Shown here one piece after another: positions 7,483 through 16,277 of a stretch of DNA of 64,000 nt. The stretch is taken from assembly GCF_001020205.1 (NCBI RefSeq), contig NZ_CP011663.1, positions 2,542,001 through 2,606,000 of the forward strand, read 5' to 3'. Below the pieces are notes generated by a model. It worked only from the letters and a program-made list of their open reading frames with translations. It made no database searches and was not told where the DNA came from. Position 1 is the first letter of the stretch, and the number at the start of each line of letters is the position of its first letter. A program made the translations under genes and the position numbers. The stretch comes from Clostridium sporogenes. Its GTDB lineage: Bacteria > Bacillota > Clostridia > Clostridiales > Clostridiaceae.

Positions 7483-8925
7483 TTATTTAATGTTTTTTAA
7501 TATTTCTTTTAGAAGCCTCCAATATTTTTCAACTGAAGATATTTTTAAATGTTCATTAGCTGTATGAACATCTATTATATCTGGGCCAAAGCTGATCATA
7601 TCTGTATCCTTCATAGTTTCTTTAAACAAACCACATTCAAGACCTGCATGGATTGCTGTTATAGTTGGCTCTTCACCAAATAAATTTTTATAAGATAATA
7701 CAGATACATCTCTTATTTTAGAATCCTTATCATATTCCCAGCCTGGATATTCCCCTTCCTTTTTAACAGTACCTCCAACAGCCTCTGCTAAAGCTTCAAT
7801 TTTATCTGCTATTTCAAATTTTCTGCTATAAACTGAACTTCTTATAGAAGATATGATCTCAACTTCATCTTCTTTTGTATTTATTATTGCAGTATTTAAG
7901 CTACTTTCTACAAGACCTTTTATATCTTGACTCATAGATTGTACTCCATCTGGAACTGATGTTAAAAATCTAATAATTGATTGTGTGTTATTTTTGCTTA
8001 AATGCTTGTCTACTTTATCTGAACTTTCAACTTTTATTTCCACTGAAGAATCTTGTACACTATATTCAGCTTTTAAATCCTTCTGAACTTTACTTAAAAT
8101 TTCTTTAACTTCTTTTTTATTCTTATCTAAAGTTATTACGGTACTGCATTCTCTAGGTATAGCATTTTCTTTTGTTCCTCCCTCTATATGTGCAATATTA
8201 AAATCAATGTACTTACTTAAAGTATATAACAGTCTACCCATTAATTTATTTGCATTTCCTCTTTGCTTAACAATTTCCATTCCAGAATGTCCACCATTTA
8301 AACCTGCTACTTTTATTTTAATAGCTTCTTTTTCGCATTTTTCTGACTCTACTTTTATTTTTGTATTAGCTGTAATACCTCCTGCACAGCTTACTATAAA
8401 TACACCATCTTCCTCTCCATCTATATTTATAAGCATTTTACCTTTTAAATTTTTAGTGTCTAACGCAAAAGCCCCATCCATACCATCTTCTTCATTACTT
8501 GTAGCAACAAATTCTATTGGTGGATGATCTATATCTTTTGAATCTAATATTGCTAGACCATAAGCTATAGCAATGCCATCATCTCCACCTAATGTTGTTC
8601 CTGTAGCATAAATATAGTCATCTTCTATTCTTAATTTTAATGGATCTTTTTCAAAATCATGATCTGTATCTTTTAATTTTTCACAAACCATATCCATATG
8701 ACCTTGTATTATTACAGTTGGTGCATTTTCATATCCCTTTGTACCAGGCTTTTTAATTATTACATTTAAGGCCTTATCTTGACATACCTCTAAATTTCTT
8801 TCCTTTGCAAAGCTAACTAAAAAATCACTTATTTCTTTTTCATTTCTTGATCCATGGGGTATTTTAGTTAATTCCTCAAAAAAATGAAATACGGATTTAG
8901 GTTCTAAATTACTTAATACTTCCAT
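7483..8925 (-). CDS. pepD: Aminoacyl-histidine dipeptidase PepD (M20 family)
   Basis: A 480-residue cytoplasmic metallopeptidase of family M20 (beta-Ala-His/Xaa-His dipeptidase type). Metal-site motifs are visible: VIIQGHMDMVCEK near residue 85 (His and Asp ligands), GTTLGGDDGIAIAY near 115 (bridging Asp), TSNEEDGMDGAF near 145 (general base and ligand Glu), and IDVHTANEHL near 450 (late His). A lid or dimerisation domain occupies about 205-400. Length and order are typical of PepD, which releases histidine from dipeptides. The start follows a TAGGAGGAT site. It is monocistronic. Confidence 0.93.
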   Translation of the reverse strand: MEVLSNLEPKSVFHFFEELTKIPHGSRNEKEISDFLVSFAKERNLEVCQDKALNVIIKKPGTKGYENAPTVIIQGHMDMVCEKLKDTDHDFEKDPLKLRIEDDYIYATGTTLGGDDGIAIAYGLAILDSKDIDHPPIEFVATSNEEDGMDGAFALDTKNLKGKMLINIDGEEDGVFIVSCAGGITANTKIKVESEKCEKEAIKIKVAGLNGGHSGMEIVKQRGNANKLMGRLLYTLSKYIDFNIAHIEGGTKENAIPRECSTVITLDKNKKEVKEILSKVQKDLKAEYSVQDSSVEIKVESSDKVDKHLSKNNTQSIIRFLTSVPDGVQSMSQDIKGLVESSLNTAIINTKEDEVEIISSIRSSVYSRKFEIADKIEALAEAVGGTVKKEGEYPGWEYDKDSKIRDVSVLSYKNLFGEEPTITAIHAGLECGLFKETMKDTDMISFGPDIIDVHTANEHLKISSVEKYWRLLKEILKNIK

Positions 8926-9346
8926 AATATAATCCTCCTAAAATTCATTAATATATTATTTAATACAACAAATAAAAAATTACAAGTATGATTGGAGCCA
9001 CAAATTTACATTTTAAATATAAATTTCAATTTCAGCTGTTAATATCAAATATATTACAATTTAACCATTATTTCAATGTTATTTTTTTATTAATACACAA
9101 GTTTTGCAGTATTTAAACAACATATTTGATAACGTTTACCTAAACTAATTATTCAATTAATTACTTTTTTCATTAAAGTGATAGTATTTTCATAATTATT
9201 TAATACCCTTAATTTGTTATCTTCGACAATATCTAATTAGTTCTTAATTTTTCTTACATTTGCCGCCTTGCTTCACTATAATTTAATTGTTTTTGAGAAT
9301 AAAAGTAACCTACACCTCCTTATGATTTTCAATAAACATGAAAAAA
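8926..9346. other. Intergenic region without recognised genes
   Basis: An AT-rich stretch between pepD and the threonine aldolase terminator. On the minus strand a perfect AAGGAGG at about 9317-9323 is followed by a stop rather than an ORF, so no gene is proposed. The pepD promoter must lie near 8940-9000, but no box stands out. Confidence 0.4.
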
Positions 9347-9426
9347 GAAAGGCATCTCAAAATAAAATAGATGTAACTTTAATACTAGAAATATTAAAAT
9401 TAAATCTATTTTGAAACAAGCCTTTC
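9347..9426 (-). terminator. Long hairpin terminator after the threonine aldolase gene
   Basis: An 80-bp imperfect inverted repeat. Outer arms GAAAGGC/GCCTTTC and inner arms TCTCAAAATAAAATAGAT/ATCTATTTTGAAAC lie around an AT-rich loop. The minus strand continues CTTTCTTTTTTC, a good U-tract. The TCTCAAAATA and TATTTTGAAAC segments also end the fold-back element at 14012-14303, so this may be a relic of a related repeat serving as a terminator. Confidence 0.6.
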
Positions 9427-9486
9427 TATATTCTTCTTATAGTTTTTTAATCTTTGTTACATCTATCTAAATCTTGTCTTGAAAAT

Positions 9487-10515
9487 CTATTCTTCTAATT
9501 TTTTTAATTCCTGAACAAAGTCAAGTACCGCTTCTTTTTTTGTTGCCCAGGAGGTAACTAATCTAATAGCAGAGTTTTTATTTTCTACCTTTTCCCAAAT
9601 ATTAAAAGAAAATTTTTCTTCTAGTTTTTTAATGCTTTCATTACTTAAAATAGGAAAAACTTGATTACTTTTAGATTCCACAAAAAACTTACAATTAGCT
9701 TCTTTCAAGCCTTTAGTTAAAATACTTGCCATTTCATTTGCATGATTTGCAAGATCAAAATAAAGATTATCCTTAAATAGTTCCTCAAACTGTATTCCTA
9801 AAACTCTTCCCTTAGCAAGAAGAGCTCCCTTTTGTTTTATATGGTATCTAAAATCTTCTTTTAATTTTTCATTTTTTATAACTAACGCTTCTCCAATAAG
9901 AGCTCCATTTTTAGTTCCACCAATAAAAAATGCATCTGAAAAATTACATATATCCTTTAAAGTTAGGTTTGATTCTTTAACAGCAAGGGCAGAACCAAGC
10001 CTTGCACCATCTACATACAAAATAAGGTTTTTATCCTTGCAAAATTCACTTAAAATTCTCATTTCTTCTTTGTTATATACAGTTCCAACTTCTGTTGAGT
10101 TAGAAATATAGACAAGCTTTGGTTTTACAAAATGCTCGTCATTATGAGAATCTAATACCTCATTAATTTTATCTGTAGTAATTTTTCCATCTTTTGAATC
10201 TACAGTAATTACTTTATGTCCAGTATATTCAATAGCACCGGTTTCATGACCTGCAATATGGCCTGTATGTGCACATATACAGGCTTCGTGAGGTTTTAAA
10301 AAGGCACTAATTGCGATTAAATTTGTTTGAGTTCCTCCAGATATAAAATGAACATCTACATTTTCATTTTCTACTAATGTCCTTATTATAGAAACAGCAT
10401 TTTTAGTATGTAGATCTTCTCCATATCCTTCCTCTTGAATCATATTTGACTCTGTTAAAGCCTTTAAGATTCTAGGATGACAGCCCTCACTATAATCATT
10501 TCTAAAACTATACAT
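9487..10515 (-). CDS. ltaE: Low-specificity threonine aldolase (PLP enzyme)
   Basis: A 342-residue fold-type I PLP enzyme of the beta-eliminating lyase/threonine aldolase family, which cleaves threonine to glycine and acetaldehyde. The N-terminus MYSFRNDYSEGCHPRIL is typical. Also visible are HFISGGTQTNLIAI near residue 55, YVDGARLGSAL near 167 (the PLP Asp/Arg segment), and IGGTKNGALIGEALV near 198, with the PLP-binding Lys in GGTKNG. Length is normal. The ATG follows a weak GGAGGGCT-like site. A terminator-like hairpin upstream suggests attenuation control (see 10575-10700). Confidence 0.92.
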   Translation of the reverse strand: MYSFRNDYSEGCHPRILKALTESNMIQEEGYGEDLHTKNAVSIIRTLVENENVDVHFISGGTQTNLIAISAFLKPHEACICAHTGHIAGHETGAIEYTGHKVITVDSKDGKITTDKINEVLDSHNDEHFVKPKLVYISNSTEVGTVYNKEEMRILSEFCKDKNLILYVDGARLGSALAVKESNLTLKDICNFSDAFFIGGTKNGALIGEALVIKNEKLKEDFRYHIKQKGALLAKGRVLGIQFEELFKDNLYFDLANHANEMASILTKGLKEANCKFFVESKSNQVFPILSNESIKKLEEKFSFNIWEKVENKNSAIRLVTSWATKKEAVLDFVQELKKLEE

Positions 10516-10574
10516 TAATAGCCCTCCTTTTTAAATACATATCTAAAATTAAAATACTAAGTATCTGCTTATTT

Positions 10575-10606
10575 AATAAAACTCCTTCTTTTTTCATCAA
10601 AGGAGT
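10575..10606 (-). terminator. Attenuator-like terminator in the leader of the threonine aldolase gene
   Basis: On the minus strand ACTCCTT pairs with AAGGAGT around a GATGAAAAAAG-type loop and is followed by TTTTATT. It lies about 60-90 bases before the ltaE start codon and after roughly 100 bases of structured-looking leader, the usual place for a transcription attenuator. The segment GAGTGGCTTACTC overlaps its 5' arm and could form a competing hairpin. Confidence 0.5.
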
Positions 10607-11013
10607 AAGCCACTCATACTAAATCACAGATTTGGGTTATCTGCTTAAATATATCTTCTGTTATTGTTGAGCCATAGTAAAATAGCCATTTCTTAAAATT
10701 AAGGATACCACATAGAAATTAATTTCACAAGATTTTTAAAATTTTTAACCTATTCTAAAATTCATAACTTTTTTTAAATCTATTCTAAGACTTGTGTATG
10801 AATCTTTAGGATAAGTTTTAACTTTAAAATAAGTTGGAAATTATAATACTAAATTTTATAAATGAGTATTGCTGCAATAATATTAACAATAATTCTTATA
10901 TTACAAAACTGTAATTTTAAAATGCCAAATTGTAATCTAAATAAATGGTTTAAATCCTCTTTACTATTTATAATTAACTCATAAGTTAAACAAATTTTGA
11001 GGAGTGATTTAAT
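10607..11013. other. Leader and intergenic region upstream of ltaE and the 44-codon ORF
   Basis: From 10607 to about 10700 the minus strand looks like a structured leader RNA: CAGAT/ATCTG and GAGT/ACTC pairings and two GGCT repeats. I cannot assign it to T-box, glycine or THF riboswitch classes, because the diagnostic motifs are absent. The rest is plain AT-rich DNA, with a likely plus-strand promoter for the small ORF at 11014. Confidence 0.35.
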
Positions 11014-11148
11014 ATGAAAAAAGTAGTAGATTTATTAAAGAAATTAAGAAGTAAGGATCTTAAAGAAAAAAATTCTAATGAAATACAAAACTTATCAAAA
11101 GAAGTTTTAGATTTAAATACTTTATTAAACAATAACATATTATTCTAA
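11014..11148 (+). CDS. Small hypothetical protein (44 aa)
   Basis: The frame has an excellent ribosome site (TGAGGAGTGA) eight bases before its ATG. The product MKKVVDLLKKLRSKDLKEK... ends in SKEVLDLNTLLNNNILF, a charged amphipathic helix followed by a short second helix. The second half faintly resembles the SKEVL-LS-LD core of Spo0E-like aspartyl-phosphate phosphatases, but the conserved SQELD signature is not intact, so this is only a suggestion. No partner gene is adjacent on this strand. Confidence 0.45.
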   Translation: MKKVVDLLKKLRSKDLKEKNSNEIQNLSKEVLDLNTLLNNNILF

Positions 11149-11376
11149 TGCAATATATAAATAAATTTTTACTTTAGTATATATATTTAAATTAAAAAAA
11201 TTCCTATGACAAAAAGCTAAAATATATTCACAACTATCTAAAGTAGATATTATTAGTAAACTTCTACAATTATATAGCATACTATGTCCATATTTGTACT
11301 ATATATTAGCTATTTATTACTATAATTTTAATCACATAAATTAATACTAAATGAGAACAATTAATATCCATTATAT

Positions 11377-12084
11377 TTATTTCGAAACAGCAATTAAAGC
11401 TATTGTATCAAAATATTTCCCATTTTCTACTTCAATCATTTTCCTATCAGAAATGGCATATTCATTATTACAACTTAGCCAATCTTGCCATGCTTCTTTG
11501 TGACATTGTAATGAAAAAACTTCTTTAAGCTCTATATCTCTACTCTTTGACCAAAGATTCTTCCACCATTTTAAAGAATAAAAATTCATATTCTCTTGCC
11601 AAAAAGGTATAAGCTCCTTAGGAACACCATTGGTAAATTCATTTTTAAGACCAGGAACAGCGATACCTATTAATCCATTCTTCTTTACTAATGGAAGAAT
11701 ATGCTTTTCTAAATAACCACTTTCGCATCCAAAATAATTATAAGCGTCTATACTAATAATTGCATCAAAATAATGATGAGCAAATGGCAAATCATGTGCT
11801 TCTGCATGGATAGGAATAATTTTTTCTTCTAAATTAAATTTTTTAAATCTATCAAAATTATCACTAGGGCTTATCCATAAGTCTGTTGCAAATACTGTAG
11901 CACCAAATTCTTTAGCTAAATAGATAGATGTAAGTCCTGTGCCACATCCTAAATCTAATATCTTCATATTTGGTGTAATTTCCATTTTATTTGTAAGTTC
12001 TTCAATTATTTTTAAGCAATTTGGCCCCATCATATTAGTCTTTGAAAACTCCATATCATACTTATTGCTTCTTTTATAATTCAT
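11377..12084 (-). CDS. SAM-dependent methyltransferase (class I)
   Basis: A 235-residue Rossmann-fold methyltransferase. Motif I LDLGCGTGLTSIYLA lies near residue 46, followed by an acidic strand end (ATDLW near 70), PIHAEAHDLPFAHHYFDAIISIDAYNYFG near 92-120 (motifs II/III), and KNGLIGIAVPG near 147. The sequence resembles the UbiE/cyclopropane-type group acting on small molecules. The substrate is not predictable. A GGGGGAAAT site precedes the ATG. It stands alone between a 44-codon ORF and the CD3324-like gene. Confidence 0.85.
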   Translation of the reverse strand: MNYKRSNKYDMEFSKTNMMGPNCLKIIEELTNKMEITPNMKILDLGCGTGLTSIYLAKEFGATVFATDLWISPSDNFDRFKKFNLEEKIIPIHAEAHDLPFAHHYFDAIISIDAYNYFGCESGYLEKHILPLVKKNGLIGIAVPGLKNEFTNGVPKELIPFWQENMNFYSLKWWKNLWSKSRDIELKEVFSLQCHKEAWQDWLSCNNEYAISDRKMIEVENGKYFDTIALIAVSK

Positions 12085-12171
12085 GATTATTTCCCCCTTA
12101 TATATAATATTTTCAATTAAAACTATAACATTTAAAATATCCTAAGTCATTCTACATCATGTTTCTGAAAT

Positions 12172-12209
12172 AAAAAAGCGCCATGAAAAAATTAATTTTC
12201 ATAACGCTT
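12172..12209 (-). terminator. Terminator of the CD3324-like gene
   Basis: AAGCGTTATGAAAATTA pairs with TAATTTTTTCATGGCGCTT (minus strand), followed by TTTTTTA, right after the stop codon at 12214. Confidence 0.8.
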
Positions 12210-12213
12210 CGAT

Positions 12214-12489
12214 CTAACTACTTTTATTATAATTGGATATGATTTTATAAATTGTTTTAGGTGATAAAAAATATATATCTGCTAAATCATTAACTGGAAT
12301 TCCCTGTATATATTTTTCAAGAATTTCTTTATTCCTAGCTTGAATAGCAATTTTACTCTTAGTTGTATCTCCCCAAGATTTTTTATTGCTTTCCTTTCGT
12401 GGAATATATAAATATTCACCATCAATATAAATTTGTATTAAATCCAATACCTCTTTTGGTAATATATCTTTAGCTTTTATATAGCTCAT
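12214..12489 (-). CDS. CD3324-family helix-turn-helix protein (91 aa)
   Basis: A 91-residue protein matching the small CD3324 family of clostridia and bacilli: MSYIKAKDILPKEVLDLIQIYIDGEYLYIPRKE at the start, a central KSWGDTTKSK turn, and a C-terminal helix-turn-helix (IPVNDLADIYFLSPKTIYKIISNY, about residues 62-87). The family probably regulates transcription through this HTH. Its targets are not known to me. It has a TTAGGAGGACG site and its own terminator, so it forms a single-gene unit. Confidence 0.8.
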   Translation of the reverse strand: MSYIKAKDILPKEVLDLIQIYIDGEYLYIPRKESNKKSWGDTTKSKIAIQARNKEILEKYIQGIPVNDLADIYFLSPKTIYKIISNYNKSS

Positions 12490-12629
12490 TATGCGTCCTC
12501 CTAATAAAATCTAGGATTATGCAAAGGCTATTCATTATTCATGCTTTACTATTTATTACGCAATAGCCCTTGCTATGCATCATAAACCGAATCTCGTTTA
12601 CTAATAAGTCATTCTCCTTCCAATAATTT

Positions 12630-13040
12630 TTAATATCTCCTTGTAATAGTTAAACATCTAATTATATTTTCACTAGCTTTCTCCAAGTTTATTTTACCTT
12701 CTTTAAGGGCACTTTTCAAGTCCATAACATTCCTTAAAATTCCTAGAATATAGTCAATTCCATTTTCATATAAAATATCTATATCATCTCCAATATGTGC
12801 TGCGAAAGCTATAACTGGTATGTTAAATTCTTTTGCAACTTTGGCTACTCTGAAAGGAGTTTTTCCAAAGATTGTTTAAAAATCTATACTTCCCTCTCCT
12901 GTAAACACAAAATAGAAACCTTTATGCATTCAGCATTTTTCAAAACTTTTTTTATTCCCTTTTCCATAGCATATGCTACTTTCTTTGCTGTCACACTTTT
13001 TTAAAAGAGTCTGGAGCTAAAACAAATTTTATTTTTGTAA
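12630..13040 (-). pseudogene. Glycerate kinase pseudogene (internal deletion, frameshift, stop)
   Basis: Reading the minus strand gives the glycerate kinase N-terminus KIKFVLAPDSFKK. A one-base loss in an A-run shifts the frame, which then reads VTAKKVAYAMEKGIKKVLKNAE. The sequence jumps directly to the C-terminal signature FTGEGSIDF, has an in-frame TAA, and continues TIFGKTPFRVAKVAKEF and IPVIAFAAHIGDDIDILYENGID to a stop at 12630. About 230 central codons are missing compared with the usual 380-residue enzyme. The gene is therefore dead. No start codon or ribosome site remains. Confidence 0.85.
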
Positions 13041-13140
13041 TATTGTTAATTTTAATCCCTCTTTAATTTGTACATATTAGGATAATCTATTACTCAATTG
13101 TAAAACATAAATAATATAAAAATTTTATGGAAGTGATATC

Positions 13141-13938
13141 ATGAGTAAAATATTAATTACAGGTGCAGGTTCTGGTCTTGGAAAGGCTTCTTCTATTGCT
13201 TTAGCTAAAAAAGGACATAAAGTTTATGCAACTACTCATAAAAAGTCTCAAGCAGAAAGTTTAAAGGAAATAGCATTAAAAGAAAATATAAGTAAAAACA
13301 TTGAAAGCTTTAAGTTAGATATAACTTTAAAAGAAGATAGAGATATTGTAAAAAATTTAGATATAGATGCATTGATCAATAACGCTGCTATAGGAGATTC
13401 TGGTTCTGCATCAGAGGTTTCAATTGACAAATATAGAAATGTATTTGAAACCAATGTATTTTCTACTTTAGAGCTTACTCAAATTGTATTTAAGAACATG
13501 ATTAAAAAAAAGGAAGGAAGAATTATTTTTTTATCTTCTTTATCGGGTAGAATAACAATACCTTTTTTATCCCCATATACATCTAGCAAATTTGCTTTAG
13601 AAGGAATAGTATCATCTCTAAAACAGGAGATAAAAGAACTTGATTGTTGTAATATTAATATAATTTTAATTGAACCTGGAGCTTATAAAACTGGCTTTAA
13701 TCAAAAGAATATTGATAAACAGTTTGTATGGATGAAAGAAAAATCCTATTTTAAAGATAAGTTAGTAGAACTAAAAAAGAAACAATACAGCTATTTTGAA
13801 TTAATGGAATATAAATCCTTTGATTCTATAGTAAATCAATATATAAGTGCTATAGAAGATGAATCTCCTAAATTTAGATATAAAGCCCCATTAATTCAAA
13901 GCGCTTTTACTCAGGGACAAAGAATACTCGGTAAATAA
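13141..13938 (+). CDS. Short-chain dehydrogenase/reductase
   Basis: A 265-residue SDR oxidoreductase. The NAD(P) motif TGAGSGLGKAS lies at residues 7-17, INNAAIGD near 80, catalytic Ser in SSLSGR near 138, and YTSSKFALEG near 150 (Tyr-x-x-x-Lys). The segment LIEPGAYKTGF near 178 is a typical post-catalytic loop. The basic residues after strand 2 (ATTHKKS) suggest NADP. It is a classical SDR of unknown substrate, transcribed convergently with the NatAB-like genes and separated from them by the fold-back element. GGAAGTGATATC precedes the ATG. Confidence 0.9.
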   Translation: MSKILITGAGSGLGKASSIALAKKGHKVYATTHKKSQAESLKEIALKENISKNIESFKLDITLKEDRDIVKNLDIDALINNAAIGDSGSASEVSIDKYRNVFETNVFSTLELTQIVFKNMIKKKEGRIIFLSSLSGRITIPFLSPYTSSKFALEGIVSSLKQEIKELDCCNINIILIEPGAYKTGFNQKNIDKQFVWMKEKSYFKDKLVELKKKQYSYFELMEYKSFDSIVNQYISAIEDESPKFRYKAPLIQSAFTQGQRILGK

Positions 13939-14011
13939 GATGCCTATTTGTTAAACTCAATAATAGCTAAAATATTTATAAATTATTCCAATAATAACAT
14001 TTTTAAAAAAT

Positions 14012-14303
14012 GGTTGTCTCAAAATAAAAACAGCCTTAATTTTAATATAGTAAATATAAATAATACATGTAATAAACATATAAATGAGCTTTAGTAGTTC
14101 TTAATTTGATGGAATTAAAATTTTTTGTGATTTCTTACAGGACGTGAGGCCCCAGTAGTGAAGGCAGAGAAGGTTGCCTCTTTTACTGGGTAAAAAATTT
14201 TTAATAAAGTCAAAATTTAGAACTACTTAGCAAAATGAATTGCTTTATGAATGTGTTATTTATATTTACGGTTTTAAAATTAAGGCTATTTTGAAACATT
14301 CTC
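14012..14303. repeat. Large fold-back (palindromic) element, MITE-like
   Basis: A non-coding block of about 290 bp whose two halves are reverse complements for roughly 110 bases each (my estimate is 75-80% match). It starts GTTGTCTCAAAATA, with AGCCTTAATTTTAA a few bases in. The right end read backwards gives GAATGTTTCAAAATAGCC. Inner matching blocks are GTAAATATAAATAA, AGTAGTTCT and AAAATTTTTT. The centre holds a GC-richer hairpin (CCCAGTA...TACTGGG with GAAGGCA/TTGCCTC). There is no ORF. It sits between convergent genes. It could be a miniature inverted-repeat element, a large bidirectional terminator or a structured RNA. Confidence 0.75.
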
Positions 14304-14365
14304 TTTAAAATCAAAATTTATATAATAAATAATTTTTTAAATTAGTTTTATTTATACAGCTTATA

Positions 14366-15544
14366 TTATGTTCTAAATATAACTTCTTCTTTTGAGAACA
14401 TATATCTTGCAAATGAAATAGATGCAACTATATACACAATTATCCAGCCAAAGGTTATTGCTATGTGAGTATAGTTATAAATTCCAGCTAAAAACTCTTT
14501 CATAAGGCAAACTCCATTTGTAAGTGGTATATTAAAATAAAGCATTCCTATATTTTTAGGGTCTTTCATCATAACCATATAAATTAATACCATAGCTATA
14601 ATAGTTATAGGGCTTAGGTATGTTTGAGCTTCTTTAAATGATTTTGCATAAATACTAATGGCAAGTTGAAGTGCTCCAAATACCATTGTATATAAAATAG
14701 GTAAAATCATAATAAGAACTAATGTGGCTGGGCCTAAATTTAGTCCCGCATTTCCAAACATTCCATTAGGCTGCTTCATTGTAATTATTATTCCAATGAG
14801 ATACGCACAGGACATTAATATTCCCATTACTGTTATTGCAAGAAATTTCCCTACAAGTAAAGATGTTCTTCCAGCTTTTGTTGTAAGAAGTGGTTCAAGT
14901 GTCCCTCTTTCTTTCTCTCCTGCTCCAAGGTCTACTGCTGCTCCAATTGTACTTGTGGCACTGTAAAGCATTAAAAGTAAAGGAATCATCATTGAAGCCA
15001 TTAATTTTCCAAAACCATCTTCTTTATCTCCAACCACATTATCTACAATATTAATTGGGGTTAATATGGATTGATCTATATTTTTCTTTTCAAGTCGTTT
15101 TGAAACTATTTGTTTTGAATATTCATCTATGTAATTTTTAATCATTGATACGGCTGTCATTGCATCATTACTTGAATTATCATATTTTAATTCTATTTTT
15201 TCATTAGAATCCTTTGATATGTTATCATCAAATCCTTTTGGGATTTTAATCTGTAGATATACATCTCCTTCTTTTATATCTTCATCAATATTTTTAGAAT
15301 TTATTACCTTAACATTTTTATGAGATTTTATAAATTTAGAAAAACTGCTATTTCCTTGATCTTCTATAGCTATTTTAAGATTGTTTTGAACCTTATCACT
15401 ATCAGACTTCGCCATTTTGCCAATAGCAAAAGACATTATGGGTAAAAGAATTATTGGAATTAATATACTTAATATTAGTGTTTTCTTATCTCTAAATAAA
15501 TCTAAAAGTTCTTTTTTTAATACTACTCCTATTACATTTTTCAT
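14366..15544 (-). CDS. ABC-2 type exporter permease (NatB-like)
   Basis: A 392-residue membrane protein of the NatB/ABC-2 family. The layout is one N-terminal helix (about 21-43), a large external loop (about 45-170), then five or six helices from about 180. The signature GAGEKERGTLEPLLTT near residue 208 is the conserved amphipathic segment before the second membrane block. It is 13 bases downstream of its ATPase gene. NatAB of Bacillus exports sodium, but many relatives move other compounds, so the substrate is open. Confidence 0.88.
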   Translation of the reverse strand: MKNVIGVVLKKELLDLFRDKKTLILSILIPIILLPIMSFAIGKMAKSDSDKVQNNLKIAIEDQGNSSFSKFIKSHKNVKVINSKNIDEDIKEGDVYLQIKIPKGFDDNISKDSNEKIELKYDNSSNDAMTAVSMIKNYIDEYSKQIVSKRLEKKNIDQSILTPINIVDNVVGDKEDGFGKLMASMMIPLLLMLYSATSTIGAAVDLGAGEKERGTLEPLLTTKAGRTSLLVGKFLAITVMGILMSCAYLIGIIITMKQPNGMFGNAGLNLGPATLVLIMILPILYTMVFGALQLAISIYAKSFKEAQTYLSPITIIAMVLIYMVMMKDPKNIGMLYFNIPLTNGVCLMKEFLAGIYNYTHIAITFGWIIVYIVASISFARYMFSKEEVIFRT

Positions 15545-15557
15545 ACAATCACCTTCT

Positions 15558-16277
15558 TTACTTTGCTATTAAATTTATAAATATTTCTTCTATGCTATTG
15601 TTATATTTTTCTTCAAGGTCTTTAAGCTTTCCTTCTTCTACTATTTTACCTTTATGAATTATAACAATCCTATCACATAGCTTTTCTACTTCTGGTATTG
15701 TGTGACTTGAGAATATAATAGTTCTTCCATCACTTTTACATTTTAATATGAAATCTTGTACAATTTTTGCAGAGGTAACATCTAATCCTATAGTTGGCTC
15801 ATCAAATAAAACTACAGATGGATTATGTACTATAGATCTTGCAATAGCTACTTTTTGCTTCATACCTCTTGAAAATTTTCCAACTCTTCTATCAAGATAT
15901 TCTGTCATGTCTAAATTTTTTGCAAGTTCCTCTATACTTTTATTAGTTTCTTCTTTAGACATACCATTAAGCTCTGCAAAATATTTTATATTTTCCCTTG
16001 CAGTAAGTCTGTCATAAAGACCAACTTCACCACCAAACAAAATACCTATTTCTCCTCTTACCTTATCTGCTTGTTTATTTACATCATGACCGTTTATCAG
16101 CGCTTCACCCTCTGTGATTTTTAGCATAGTAGCAAGCATTCTAAGGGTTGTTGTTTTACCTGCTCCATTTTCTCCAAGCAAGCCAAGTATTTCTCCATCA
16201 TTTGCTTTAAAATTTATTCTATCTACTGCTGTTACACCTTTTTTAAATCGTTTAGTTAAATTTTTAGCTTCAATCAT
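15558..16277 (-). CDS. ABC transporter ATP-binding protein (NatA-like)
   Basis: A 239-residue ABC ATPase. Walker A GENGAGKTT lies near residue 35, the Q-loop region has an ILFGGEVGLYDRLTARENI segment, the signature FSRGMKQKVAIAR is near 139, Walker B VVLFDEPTIGLD near 159, and the H-loop SSHTIPEVE near 196. FGGEVGLYDRLT resembles NatA. It partners the permease just downstream in a two-gene unit. Its start lies close to the ORF border, with GGAGGTTTAGAGGAAGC ahead of the ATG. Confidence 0.92.
   Translation of the reverse strand: MIEAKNLTKRFKKGVTAVDRINFKANDGEILGLLGENGAGKTTTLRMLATMLKITEGEALINGHDVNKQADKVRGEIGILFGGEVGLYDRLTARENIKYFAELNGMSKEETNKSIEELAKNLDMTEYLDRRVGKFSRGMKQKVAIARSIVHNPSVVLFDEPTIGLDVTSAKIVQDFILKCKSDGRTIIFSSHTIPEVEKLCDRIVIIHKGKIVEEGKLKDLEEKYNNSIEEIFINLIAK

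Noticed and set aside
9300..9330. Perfect AAGGAGG on the minus strand suggesting a small gene
   Set aside because: A stop codon follows at once and no open frame of useful length begins within spacing distance.
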